Source: Iris pallida (lineage: Eukaryota; Streptophyta; Magnoliopsida; Asparagales; Iridaceae). Taken from it: a DNA stretch of 64,000 bases. Positions 47,603 through 58,856 of this stretch are shown piece after piece; positions within the stretch are counted from its first letter, which is position 1, and the number at the start of each line of letters is the position of its first letter. The stretch is taken from positions 3,856,982-3,920,981 of the forward strand of contig JANAVB010009599.1 in NCBI GenBank assembly GCA_029216955.1, read 5' to 3'. The notes under the pieces are model-generated. The model did no database searches. It saw only the letters and a program-made list of their open reading frames with translations, and was not told where the DNA came from. A program made the translations under genes and the position numbers.

Positions 47603-48527
47603 ACATTATCTACAGATCCAACTCTAAAAAATTAAACAATGGAAGACCACAAGTTTAAGTTCCAGTAGTCAAATAAAACAAGATTATCTACGAAATGTCA
47701 ACTTCATTGAAGACCTTTCCCTATATATGAAGGAAAAACTGACTTAGGAAGCATATAACAGATTGTCACATAATGCACACCCTAAGACATCCTTACTTTC
47801 CTACAAAATCACATAGAAGAATCACTAGTTAAATTAAATGAGCGAACATGTGTTAAATACATTTTCTTTTTCATGATCACTTCCAACAAACACAACCATT
47901 TGCCACCAATCACATTTACAAGAATTAAACAATGCAAGACCATAAATTTATAGTCCTAACAAACAAACGCAACCAAAAAATATAAGAAAATGTCATTCAT
48001 GATATTCGATAAAAAAATAAAAAGAAAAATAAAGCCAAAAAATATAAAAATGAATTTCTATAAAATCCAAGTGTCTAACCTGATAAAATATAAAAATATA
48101 TTTATAGAAAATGAAAAGAAAAAAAAGGCAAAACATCATACCATCGCAGAGAGAGAGAGAGAGAGAGAGAGGCTTACATAAATCTAAAAACTAACCCTAG
48201 TTTGTCAACTAACATAATATTCCAAATCAAATCCTATCAAAATTGATCGAGGGAGAAAAACCCTAATAACATCAAACCCTAGCAAAATCAAACACTAACA
48301 AAATTGAAGCATAGACAATCATTTTCCTATGTAAACATATAATAAATGTAAATCATATTCTCAACCCTAACAAAATTAACCTACTAAGAATATTAGGGAA
48401 GAAGTTGCACCACCAAAGGGAAGAAGTTCCGAATCTCGATGAAGGAGGGAACGTTGGCACGCGATCAAAGGAAGAAAACTCCGAGCGTCGTAGGAGAGAG
48501 AGAGAGAGAGAGAGAGAGAAAATTCCC
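47603..48527 (-). repeat. CACTA 5' UTR region (arm B of inverted pair)
   Basis: This is the reverse-complement partner of 26513-27420. It lies upstream of the TNP2 gene on the same element. It contains two (GA)n runs (48149-48172 and 48496-48520), the larger of which is missing or interrupted in arm A. No gene is evident. The match ends in GAGAAAATTCCCA near 48527, just before the element-specific promoter sequence. Confidence 0.85.
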
Positions 48528-48601
48528 ATGTGCGGGCGAGAGGAAACCTAGGTTCCGCACCGCAAGGAAAAAAACACAATATGCATTGTGGGGTTTTTAT
48601 T

Positions 48602-50095
48602 GGCAAATGTTAAAGGCCACCCCCAAATTACTAAGGGCCACCAACCTACTAAGGGCAACCATCATACACTTATATTTTTGCTAAGGGCAACCTAAAATGA
48701 ATCATTTTACTAAGGGCTACAAAAAAAAAAAAAAAACAAAACAAAAACAAAACCCAACCCGACAGCCCCCCCTTCCCCCCTCATGGTCATTCCCCCCTCC
48801 GATCGCCAAAAACATTCCCCCACCTCCTCGAAGTCTCCTCCCCCTCCGGTAGCCCCCCCTTCCTCCCTCCTCCATGAAGTCCCCTCCCCCTCCTCCACGA
48901 AGTCCCCTCCTCCACTCCCGTCCTCCTCCGACAGCCTCGAGATACTCGAAAATCCTCCCTGAGCTTCTGTCAACTTAGGGCTGCAGGCTAGGCCTGCAGT
49001 CCTCAATGCACTTAGGACTGCAGGCCAAGCCTGCAGCCACTGTAGGCTTATGGGGAAATATCAAATGAAAGATCAATGTCTGCTCTTAGAAAGGACCATT
49101 TGATTACATTTCAAAATATCAGTAAGGACCATTGGAAAGGACCATTTGATTACATTTGATTACATTTCATTAAAGATCATTTGATTACATTTCATCAAAA
49201 TATCAGGAGTATTAGGTGTTGCCGTGTTGGCACTTCTTGATTTATTAATAGACGTTCATGTGACATGTTGGTCAAATTATTATCACACATAATAATACTA
49301 TACCACCTTAAATAATTTGGTTGCAACGGTTTTCGTCAGGCTATCACGAACCTTTGCAAGCTGTGCACTTTGGTTTATTAGGATGACTGTAGGCCTAGCC
49401 TGCAGTCCTCAATATACTTGGGACTGCAGGCTTGTCCTGCAGTCACTGTAGCCATCCTTGGAATTAATTCAAGTTCTACTTGTTCATTCAATATAGTTAC
49501 TTGAACCTCTTATAGTTGTGTCTCCTCTGGAATTAATTCAAGTAGGTTTAGTTACTTGAACCTCTTATAGTTGTGTCTCCTCTGGAATTGATTTCCTGAG
49601 ATTCATGTTCTACTTGTTCATTCATTAACATATGCCAAGTTGAGAACTAAGAAAGAAAACATTAGCCATACCTATCTCAGAAAATAGGTTTAGATTCTTA
49701 GACACTTTACCATCTCCTCTGATCACATTATATTCACAGTGCTTCAAATTATTGACACTCAGAACCTAGCCGAAACAATGTGTCTATCTATATCCCACAA
49801 ACCAGAAATTCACAAATATTTCATGTTACACAACAAAGAGGTGGGGACAACAACAATGGAGGAGGGGGGACCAATGGTGGAGGTGGGGACAACTATGGAG
49901 GATGTGGGGACAACAATGGAGGTGGGGATTGAGAGAAGTGGTTTAGGGATTGAGAAAAGAGGAAGAAGACAAAGGAAGAAGACAAAGGAAGAAGATGGTG
50001 GCCCTTAGTGTTTTGAAAATGGCAAACTTGTAATTTTTTAAAAAAATTTAAGTTGATGGCCCTTAGTAATTTGGGGGTGGCCTTTGACATTTGCC
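48602..50095. mobile_element. Non-autonomous TIR element, 8-bp TSD TTTTTATT
   Basis: Terminal inverted repeats of at least 40 bp begin GGCAAATGTTAAAGGCCACC and GGCAAATGTCAAAGGCCACC, with one mismatch in the first 40 positions. They continue into CCAAATTACTAAGGGCCA on both sides. TTTTTATT lies on both sides (48594-48601 and 50096-50103). Long inverted termini suggest a Mutator-like element, although that family usually makes 9-bp duplications; an 8-bp duplication also fits hAT. Inside are a GC-rich pyrimidine tract (48760-48960), two copies of a GCAGGCC-palindrome block (48980-49052 and 49385-49454) and a GGAGG-rich segment (49845-49995). No transposase is present. Confidence 0.85.
48980..49454. 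repeat. Two palindromic CTGCAGGC/GCCTGCAG blocks
   Basis: The block at 48980-49052 holds GGCTGCAGGCTAGGCCTGCA and GGACTGCAGGCCAAGCCTGC. The block at 49385-49454 holds GACTGTAGGCCTAGCCTGCA and GGACTGCAGGCTTGTCCTGC. Both blocks share the spacer GTCCTCAAT...ACTT and a following CACTGTAG. Each half is a near-perfect palindrome. Confidence 0.85.
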
Positions 50096-50103
50096 TTTTT
50101 ATT

Positions 50104-50438
50104 TGAGGGTTTTGTTTGATAGCTTTTTTGGGTTATTATTCACTTCAAAATTATAAAAATGTATTCCCTACATAGGTCCATGTTGCTTAAAATAAATTAT
50201 TTTTCTTTGACAACTGGATGGATGTCGCCAAACATATAATATCTTTCTGCGACATGTAGATGTCGCAATATGTAGAGAAATTTTGGCAGGACTGATTTTG
50301 TGTTTCCCTCTCGTAAATTTTATGTGGATTCTACGACATACTAAAACTCTTGTCGCCAATACATGTAAAAAATAGCTTTTTGAGACGTAACCCTATATCG
50401 CTAAAATATGTTGCTAAAAATATAATTTTTTTGTAGTG
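50104..50438 (-). other. CACTA right terminal region
   Basis: It ends TTTTTTTGTAGTG at 50438 and carries TGTCGC/GCGACA words near 50223, 50259, 50270, 50334 and 50352, plus CATGTA and TATCGCTA words. These are the expected subterminal repeats of a CACTA element. Three bases AGG follow at 50439-50441 and would be one copy of the duplication; its partner was not located. Confidence 0.8.
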
Positions 50439-50726
50439 AGGTGTGTGAAGCTGTAAGCGCTTCGGATTCAAAGCTTGTGTTTTACTATTGTGACTAGTGG
50501 ATTCAACTCCGGGCAAGAGTTCTCGGTCCTGGACCAGTCCTCTCATAGGAAAACTAGGATAAAATTTTTGGTGTTTGCGTTTGCTCTGTAAACTCTATTG
50601 TTTTTAATACTTGTCTTATAAACACACATTTTTATTCTATTGATTATACTCTGCTTCACTTAGAATAATTTTTTGGATATATATTTTCGCTGCAACTTAT
50701 TCACCCCCCTCTAGTGTCGTCTAACA
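50439..50726 (+). mobile_element. SIRE-type Copia 3, LTR 3' end
   Basis: The last part of an LTR precedes a primer-binding site: TTCACCCCCCTCTAGTGTCG followed by CTAACA at 50726. A CACCCCCCTCTAG phrase before the primer-binding site is typical of SIRE/Maximus-type plant Copia elements. The left part of the LTR is missing because the CACTA terminus lies at 50438. Confidence 0.7.
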
Positions 50727-50735
50727 TTCCTATAA

Positions 50736-50751
50736 TTGGTATCATAGCAGG
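50736..50751 (+). promoter_or_regulatory. Copia 3 primer-binding site (iMet type), duplicated
   Basis: TTGGTATCATAGCAGG differs by one base from the usual TGGTATCAGAGC. A second copy, TTGGTATTAGAGCAGG, lies at 50788-50803. The two sites differ at two positions, each with a different change from the consensus. Confidence 0.85.
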
Positions 50752-50819
50752 TTCTCTCTCTCTAGGTATTACCAATTATTTATTCAGTTGGTATTAGAGC
50801 AGGGTCTCTTATGACCATG

Positions 50820-51060
50820 ATTAACATTCATAAAGATTATGACAACCATTAAATTTATCCACACCAACTTTGGTGAAGAATAGCTATCAAATAAGCCACG
50901 TTTATTTGATGGCTCTGACTATAGCTTCTAGAAAGCTCATATGAACATCTATTTAAAATCTATTAGCTTTGATCTATGGTCAAATGTTACTAATGGCTTT
51001 TAAAATATTAACAAAGCAGATAAGGACCACTCTGAAGAAGAAAAGAGATTAGCAAGCAAT
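50820..51060 (+). pseudogene. Copia 3 Gag, first part (UBN2 domain)
   Basis: It reads NKPRLFDGSDYSF, then KAHMNIYLKSISFDLWS, then VTNGF and KDHSEEEKRLASN. This is the start of the Gag UBN2 domain of SIRE-type Copia elements. Stops occur before NKPRL and after DYSF and NGF. It is cut at 51060 by the element 51061-56132 and resumes at 56138. Confidence 0.85.
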
Positions 51061-52367
51061 TGATGAGAATATAAAATATTATATTTTTATCCCTTAGTGT
51101 TTACCATTTTATGTTCATTTTATGACTGAAGGTACTTATTATTCTTATATTTTGGTTTAGGATGCAATTAGGGAGACTAAGTGCAAACATGAGCTAAATA
51201 ACAATTTTCAACAATTTTGACATCTTTTACCAAAATCGGCACAACTTTCTCATCTGAATGCAACTGAGGTGATTCAAAAAGATTTGGAAGCTAAGACAAT
51301 GATCTACAACGTTCATATTTTGAGTTTTCCGAGATTCAGCTTGCATCATGGATGAAATCAGGCTTGAAGTTGAGTCAAAGATGTTGTGAATGAAAATAGG
51401 AACCAAAATAACTATTTCTCTACTTGTTCTATGACTTAGTTTTATTGTTTGAGAAGTTACAACTTTTAGAGGATTTGTGGGAAGATATTGTGGCCTTCAA
51501 ACAAACAATTTAGAGTGTATAAAAGGGGTAGCAATCATAAAGAAAGGACAACACACAACTCTTCTTCTTTTCTCCAACTTTTCTTTTGAATTTTTGATGA
51601 ACATGTGCGGCTAAAAGTCTTATTGGTCGAAGGAAACATAAGCCTTGGATTTAATAAACTTTTGAGATCTAAATTGTTTTTATATGTTTGATTTATACAT
51701 TGAATATTGAATGTTTTTCTATGCCCATTTTTATGGTTGTTTTGTTTAATTACTAGGAGGCATACTAGTTTATTATTCATTTCGATCTACAGCTAAATTA
51801 GATATCAAATCCGTAATTGTTTGATTTTTCTAATTTGTGAAGCATCCAAGATTTAATGAACTGCTTTGTTTTATTAGATCTTAGGAGAAAAACTTTTGAC
51901 AAAATTAAATGCAACCACTTGTGCTTATGTTGTTTTGCTTTACCGATCTCTTGGTTCTTTAAGAAGTTGCTGGATTAAATCTTCAACGCTTGTCTTAGAT
52001 TATCTAGTAATTAAAGTTAATTAGGTCACTTGTATCTAATTAACTAAGCCTAAGATAGATTGGAAGATACTTCTAACGATAAATTCAAAGTATGAGTTAA
52101 TTTATGCTTGCATCAATGGTTAATTTTAAGATTCCAATGGTGAATGTTGACTGAGTCCAATAGTTGTCCCTTTAATTGATTTTAGTACTTTAATTATTTT
52201 TTTAGCTAATTTGCTTTTATTATATTCAAAACTCTCTCCCCCCATCCTTGTTCACATTGCATAAAAGTAAACTAATTGCTCCCTGTGGGATCGATCCTTA
52301 CTCTCACTACTATATATAATTTTAAGAGTAATGGTTTAATTTTTGGGTGCATGCGACAACACAACCA
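51061..52367 (+). repeat. 5' LTR of gag-only element
   Basis: About 1307 bp. It includes CTCCCTGTGGGATCGATCC near 52281, a conserved phrase of Athila/Tat-type LTRs, and a TATATATAA stretch. The sequence TGTATAAAAGGGGTAG near 51518 could be the TATA box. Confidence 0.88.
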
Positions 52368-52370
52368 ATT

Positions 52371-52388
52371 TGGCATCGTTGCCTGGGA
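52371..52388 (+). promoter_or_regulatory. Primer-binding site, tRNA-Asp type
   Basis: TGGCATCGTTGCCTGGGA corresponds to TGGCGCCGTTGCCGGGGA, the site used by Athila/Tat-like Gypsy elements, with a few C-to-T type changes (GC to AT, GG to TG). Such changes are expected from methylation decay. Confidence 0.88.
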
Positions 52389-52882
52389 GTAATCCTAGTA
52401 ATTTGTGTGCTTTTTATTCTCCTAACGAAATAATTTTCTGTTTATTAGAAAAATAAAGAAAAAAAACATGACATGATGACCAATTCTCAACAATTTGGCA
52501 CTTGGTTGGATCTTCCCTCTAGGCATGTTAATAAGGTAAATGTTTCTTCTTTTGAACAAAAAAATTGCTAGTTTAACTTATCTTGTTCATGAAATGGTTG
52601 TAGGTAACATGCAAATAGCAACAGCTTGTTGAATTTGTTTAGTAGCAGGGCATCAACTGATGTATGTCCAATACTTCAAGAAGAGCCCAGTGAACAAGCG
52701 AATGCGGAATATGGTTTTCTTAGACAATCAAAAATGAATATGATTCATATTCAAACTCATACAACTTAGGGTGGAGAGAACCTGCTAATTTTAGCTGTAA
52801 GAATCCACAACTAAATCATCCCGTAAGTCAAAATTACCCAATTTACCAATAGTACAAGCAACCATACCCCCATGAACAATAA

Positions 52883-53350
52883 TTGGGCCAAAATTCTAAT
52901 TCTGGTATGTCTTTAGAAGATATTGTTAAGTCCCTTGCTACTAATATCTTGCAATTTCAACCGGTGACGAGGGCTAGAATCCAAAGTCTGAATAATCAAA
53001 TGAGCCAAATGGCTACAACAATTAATAAACTGGAGGCACAAAGTTTGGAAGAATTATCTTCTCAAATAATAGAAAATCCAAAAGAAAATATAAGTATAAT
53101 CATTTTGAGAAGTGGTAAAAAGATTGGCATTCTAGTCAAAGAAGCACCTATATTGTCAAACCAAGAAGAAGAGAGAAACATCGCTGCAGGCACGAACATT
53201 CCTAATGACGACGTAGTACCTAATGCACATGAAGATTTTGGACTTGATGGCAAAGATGGATTGGATGTAGCCATTAGAGAGCATCGTGAGAAAAAGAATG
53301 GAGTTAGTCTTCAGTACTTATTTACAGGAAACTGTTGCAGAGTTGAATAA
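52883..53350 (+). pseudogene. Gag-like protein fragment, Athila/Tat-like
   Basis: The open frame contains SLNNQMSQMATTINKLEAQS, then LSSQIIENPKENISIIILRS followed by GKK. In Athila/Tat-type Gag proteins this region reads NQxxQxAxxL with a (L/P)SQxxxNPKxxVxAIxLRSGK motif just before the protease. Upstream (52480-52880) only traces of the N-terminal Gag are recognisable. Downstream the frame ends at 53350 without any protease. A conserved Gag tail with no Pol is the usual state of non-autonomous derivatives. A functional protein is unlikely. Confidence 0.8.
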
Positions 53351-54952
53351 TTTTATAAAAAAGACAACATTCAGGTAACGTTCCTTCTATTTTATTATCA
53401 ATTTCTAACGAGAGACCTTTACCCTCTGTTTTGCAGGTCCCCATTCCAGACTTGAAACCCCTGCCTATTTGCGTCAAGTGTATTATACAACGGCGCTGCT
53501 TGGGAGGCAACCCAAGGGGAGTTTGTTCTTATTCTTGCATTTTAATTTTTGTTTATTTTTTCCATTGCATTTAGCCTTGCGTTGGAGATAATGTTAGTTT
53601 TAAGTATATGAGAGAATATTTATGTTTGGTTATTTTTTAAAATGCATAGTTTTTCAAAATAAATAAATAAATAATTTTTTTTTATAAAATGAGAGTTGTT
53701 TTCTATGGTTTTTTAATGATTATTGGTTCTGTATGTCATGAGAAAGATTTAACTAAGTTTGAAAAAAATCATAACATGATTGAATAAGTTCTCTTTTTAA
53801 CTTAGACTAAATTAGTCTAGTCATTTTTCCTAAGAATGGTAGTGCTGAATTTGGTAGATAAAAGCTGATGAGAATTTGAGCCTTTAGACTGACACATCAA
53901 TCTCACTATTTTCTTTGATGAGAGAGATTTTTTTGTAGATTTGTTTCTCTAGAACTTATTTTGATTCTCGTCAAGGTCACATCGACATATACATACATGA
54001 ACATTATTAAGGCCCTCTTTTTTATACACTACTTAAACCAAATAGCCTATCCTGAAATTATTTTTCCTTTAGTTGAACCCCTTTGAGCTTTATTGCTTCT
54101 ACTTTTGAGAACCCACATTACAAGCTTTAACCTGAAATTTGTTTTTACCCAAGCCGGAAAGCTAGTGGAGCATTATGATATGTATAGGTGTATAAGAAAT
54201 AAGCGTGGGGGTATCTGAATTTCTAGTTTGGCTATATATTTTTATTTTTAAATTATTGAGTTCCATTATTGTTAATAAATGAAAAAAGAGAAAAAAAGAA
54301 GAAAAATGATGAAAAAATCAAAAAAAATCAAAAGAAGAAGTAATAAAGAAAAGAAGTGATGGAGGAAATTACTTTTGATATCCATGTTCACAATTTATCC
54401 TAAAATTACAATAAAGGGCTATGCTGAATGATTTAAAGTCAAATTGAATAAGCTGAATGGGGTGATTGATTTTACATGTTTTGTATATTCGAGCTTAAGT
54501 TAAATCATTTTTGCTCCACTAGTTTTGATAGCTTTTGAGCTACATTCCCAAATATATCCCACCTTGATCCTAACTCCTATTACAATCCTTGAAAAGTCCT
54601 TATGATTTGTGTTATGCATTTGATTCCAGTGGTAGAGAATGAGAAGTTATGCAAGCTTATGTTTGATTATTTCTTTGGAATGAATTTGAGCGAAACACAT
54701 ACCCCTCAAAACACATGAGAGTTGAGTGTTTATTCCCGTGAGGGTCTACCAATTTTGTTTACTCTATCTTCAAGTAAAAATACTTACTAAGTAATGACAA
54801 GTTGTCTAAAAATATATTTTCATGATATGTTATGAGTTTTGAAGAGCTTGGTTATCCTTTATTTATGGCATTACAACCTTTATTTTTATTTTGAAAAATA
54901 AATAAATTAGAGTTTTGTCCGAGGACGAACAAAAGTTAAGTGTGGGGGTACT
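53351..54952. other. 3' non-coding interior of gag-only element
   Basis: No gene is supported. It includes GGCAACCCAAGGGG near 53504, a phrase frequent after Gag in Athila/Tat-type derivatives, an A-rich run at 54280-54350, and the polypurine tract AAGTTAAGTGTGGGGGTACT at 54933-54952. Confidence 0.7.
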
Positions 54953-56132
54953 TGATGAGAACATAAAATGCTATATTTTTATCCCTTAATGTTTATCATT
55001 TTATGCTCATTTCGTGACTAAAGGTACTTATTATTCTTATATTTTAGTTTAGGATGCAATTGGAGACACTAAGTGCAAACAGGAACTAAATAACAATTTT
55101 GACACCTTTTGTCAAAATGGACAAAACTTTCTCATCCGAAATGAAACTGAGGTGATTCAAAAGATTTAAAAAGCTAAGACAAATATCTACAACTTTCATA
55201 TTTTGAGTTTTCCGAGATTCAGTTTGCATCATGGACCAAATCAAGCTTGAAGTTGAGTCAAAGATGCTGTGAACGAAAATATAAACCAGAATAACTATTT
55301 TCCTACTTGTTCTATGACTTAGTTTTATTGTTTAAGAAGTTGTAACTTTTAGAGAATTTATGGGAAGATATTGTGGACTTCAAACAATCAATTTAGAGTG
55401 TATAAAAGGGGTAGAAATCATGAGAAAAGGACAATACACAACTCTTCTTCTTCTCCAACTTTTGTTTTGAAATTTTGATGAACATATGCAGCTCAAAGTC
55501 TTGTTGGTCGAAGAAAACGGAAGCCCTGGACTCAATAAACTTGTGAGATCTAAATTCTTTCTGTATGTTTGATTTATACTTTGAATATTGAATGTTTTCT
55601 AATGCCCACTTTTATGGTTGTTTTGTTAAATTACTAGGCCTACTAGTTTATTATTCATTTCGATCTACCGCTAAATTAGATATCAAATCCGTAATTGTTT
55701 AATTTTTCTAATTTGTGAAGCAACCAAGATTTAATGAACTGCTTTGTTTTATTAGATCATAGGAGAAAAACTTATGATAAAATTTAATGCAACCGCTTGT
55801 GCTTGTGTTGTTTTGCTTTACCGATCTCTTGGTTCTTTAAGAAATTGCTAGATTAAATCTTCAACGCTTGTCTTAGATTAATTAGTAGTTAAAGTTAACT
55901 AGATCGCTTGTATCTAATTAACTAAGCCTAAGAAAGATAGGAAGATACTTCCAACGGTAAATATTCAAAGTATGAGTTAATTTATGCTTGCATCAATGAT
56001 CAATTTTAAGATTCCAATGGTGAATGTTGACTGAGACCAATAGTTGTCCCTTTAATAGATTTCAATACTTTAATTATTTTTTAGCTCTTCTTAAATTTGC
56101 TTTTATTTTTGGGTGCCTGCGACAGCCCACCA
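54953..56132 (+). repeat. 3' LTR of gag-only element
   Basis: About 1180 bp, collinear with 51061-52367 with many single-base differences and one internal deletion close to the right end. It is followed by the duplication GCAAT (56133-56137). Confidence 0.9.
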
Positions 56133-56137
56133 GCAAT

Positions 56138-56982
56138 AATGCAAAGGCGATGTACATCCTCTACTATGCCCTAAGCAAAACTGAGTTCAGGCGTATCTCT
56201 ATATGCAGTACCGTATATGAGATATGGGAACGACTAAAGGCAACATATGAGTAATTTGAAGAAGAATCTCGCACTACTGTACATCCCTACTCAACTGAAG
56301 CAATCATAGAAAAAGAAGTAGACACTCCATATAAGAACAATGATGACAATCCTCAACATACTACCAACTTGTGCTTCATAGTAAATAAGGAAAGCAATGA
56401 GTCATCATTTGATGATTTTTTTATGATGAACTACCAAATGCCTTTCATTATCTATTTGATGACTATAAGAAAGTTCTAGATAAATACAAGCAAGCCAGGA
56501 AAGATATCCTATCTTATACGCTTGAAATTAAAAAGCTTACTTGCATGCTAGATGACGCACAAAATACTTCTACTTCTGACAAATATGCTGAACTGTCCAC
56601 ACTTAAGCTTAAACTGCATGATGCTCTTGAATGCTCCGAGAAAAGTATTCAAGAAAATGCTAAACTTAAGGAGGGATTAGAATCAGAAAGAAAGAAGCAT
56701 TTTATTACATTGAGATTAGTTGATACACAAACTGCTAAACACAATGATCTGATTGATAACTCTAAAAAGTTAGAGATCAGACTGGAAAAGCAGGTAATAC
56801 AACCTATGAGTCAGTCTAACACTAAACACGCAACTCATCACAAAGTTCCACACAACAGATCATGTGCAAAGAAAACAAGCAAGAACAATCATGCTTTTAC
56901 ACAGACACGAAAGAATGTTCTATATCACACTTTTTCCAATAGTCATGTTATATGTCACTATTGCGGTTTGAAAGGCCATACA
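56138..56982 (+). pseudogene. Copia 3 Gag, second part (coiled coil and zinc knuckle)
   Basis: The Gag resumes with AKAMYILYYALSKTEFRRIS and VYEIWERLKATYE, the end of the UBN2 domain. A Lys/Glu-rich coiled-coil stretch follows (56545-56800; LKLKLHDALECSEKSIQENA). It ends with the start of a CCHC zinc knuckle, CHYCGLKGHT, where the LTR fragment at 56983 interrupts it. This domain order is typical of SIRE-type Gag. Frameshifts near 56420 and 56500 are present. The Pol part is not in the window. Confidence 0.85.
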
Positions 56983-58856
56983 TGTAACACCCAGTCCCAA
57001 AATACGTAGGACTAGGTACGTGACATGCCAGCAGTATAATAAATATGAGTAATCTGTAAATACAATTTAATCATAGACTAAATCTCATACACAAATAAAA
57101 TAATAAAAGATATTATAATCAATATGAATTGTCATCTATACAAGTTGTTGGGCGGAGACAAATTCACTACCAACTATTTAAATGAGAAGTAAAATATAGA
57201 GAATGAAATAATTTGTCACAAGTAGCAAAGAATGATCCAAGAGGAAGTCATCTTTGATAGGAAGGAGGAGACCACGATCTTTGCTGAAAATTCCTGCGGA
57301 TAGTCAAGAAAATACACACACATGAAAAAATCACCAGGTCCCCAGAGGGACGTAACATGATACATATAAACATACCATATGAATTGAATATAAAATATGT
57401 CGCAAGTCACAAGTAAAAGTAAAATAGCCCAAATCATGACAAGGCCCAGTATCCTATCAACTTAACGGTGGACTACCCCTATAACCAAACAAGGATAAGG
57501 GACACACTATTCCGTATTGTGACACTGTTCCATGTCATGATTGGGACGAAGTGTGACAAGACATACTAAGGTCACCTAACCATTATATTGTGTACATGCA
57601 GTTAAGAACAAATCTTCAACACATGGGCACTTTTGGTTATAATCAGGATCCGGCGTAGTCCCTACTTGGGCACCAGGGCCTAGCGCATAACGTTCCAATA
57701 ACACTAGTGACTAAACTGAGAGGGTAAGCTTACCCGTATCTCCAGCGGAGCTTCCAGGTTACTAAAAGGAAAAGTGCAATAGTGGCCCATACGATAAGGA
57801 ACTGTTCTTCCCACCCTATGCACCTAAATAAGTCGTATCCATGACCATGTAACTCTACTAACTGTCAAGTCTCCTAATATGCATCTATTAGCAGTTAGAC
57901 CTAACGCCCGTCCCATACATACCGGTGATCAGCCAACACACAAGCCTGGAGTCTATATGCTACTCACAACTCATACACATCTCGTGGCACATCTGTGTCA
58001 AAGTTTATAAAAATGTATTAAACTAGTGGTAGTCCCTTAACTCTAGGTCTATATGCAAAAGATAAGCAGTGAAAATATAACTAACATGTAAGCATCATGT
58101 ATCACTGGAAGCACAGTATAGGAAACCATAAACAGTAATAGTGTTGCAACTAGAGAAACTGGAAGTAAATAAATAGTAAACCTGCAATAACTAAACAGTA
58201 AAGATGCAAATAATATAATCAGTAAATATGGCATTGTATCTTGCCTGGTAGTGGACCTGGTATGGGGAGATGATTTGACATGTCCCAATTTGTCCGCTAG
58301 TCATGGCCGATGTGAGAGGGTCCAAATTCGCGAGGAAGTAGTGATCCGTCACGATCAAGATTGACAGATAGTGAGAATTTACGGAGAAAAATATTTATAC
58401 TATTTTTTAGAAAACATCTATTTATAATATTTGAAAACTAGATTTTTATTAGTAAAAATAATTTTAAGATAGTATTTAAAAATAAAAAATTGTTTTAGGA
58501 TAAAAAATACTCTAAGTTTGTAAAAGTAGGATTTTAGGTAAAAATTCACTTTTTTTATTAGTCATAATATTTTTTAATATATATATATATAAATCTAGAA
58601 ACTATTTAGGGCTCCAACTCCATTTTGTAAAGATAAAAGTTTGAGGGCCAAGAACCATATATAGCAATATTTTAAAACTCCAAAATTTAGTTTTGAAATT
58701 ACATGTAGCCCAACTAAATACTATATATTTTTGTACAAGTATAATTTAGAAAATATTAATATAACTATAATAGAAATGTTTTATCTACTAATTTATAACA
58801 GTTTTAATCTTTGTAAATAATAGTGTACAGAAATAATACATACCTAATATAAAGTA
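56983..58856. mobile_element. Gypsy-type LTR fragment (family Z, copy 2)
   Basis: It starts TGTAACACCCAGTCCCAAAA directly after the zinc-knuckle codons of Copia 3 and continues ACGTAGGACTAGG and ATGCCAGCAG, as in the relatives at 24705 and (inverted) 38696. An ATCACCAGGTCC block near 57328 is also shared. The right part is not terminated by ...CA plus a duplication; instead a Mutator-like terminus begins at about 58857. That element probably inserted into this LTR, whose remainder would be beyond the window. It holds no coding sequence. Confidence 0.7.

Larger units (their letters stand above)
27421..50438 (-). mobile_element. CACTA (En/Spm) element region, heavily interrupted
   Basis: The right terminus is TTTTTTTGTAGTG ending at 50438, the reverse complement of CACTACAAAAAAA, the signature terminus of CACTA transposons. 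Inside, on the minus strand, lie a TNP2-type transposase (46215 down to 34425, split) and a decayed TNP1-type gene (31095 down to 28690), in the usual CACTA order. Both outer zones (27470-27880 and 50210-50438) carry scattered TGTCGC/GCGACA words, as expected for subterminal transposase-binding repeats. A left CACTA terminus with a matching 3-bp duplication was not found, so the left limit is approximate. Confidence 0.75.
51061..56132 (+). mobile_element. Non-autonomous Gypsy/Athila-like element (gag only), TSD GCAAT
   Basis: LTRs lie at 51061-52367 and 54953-56132 and start TGATGAGAA(T/C)ATAAAAT. The duplications GCAAT lie at 51056-51060 and 56133-56137. A tRNA-Asp-type primer-binding site, a gag-like frame and a GTGTGGGGGT polypurine tract are in the right order. 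The interior is only about 2.6 kb with no protease, reverse transcriptase or integrase. It was therefore mobilised in trans, as TR-GAG/LARD-type elements are. The right LTR lacks roughly 100-150 bp that the left LTR keeps before its end. Confidence 0.93.
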
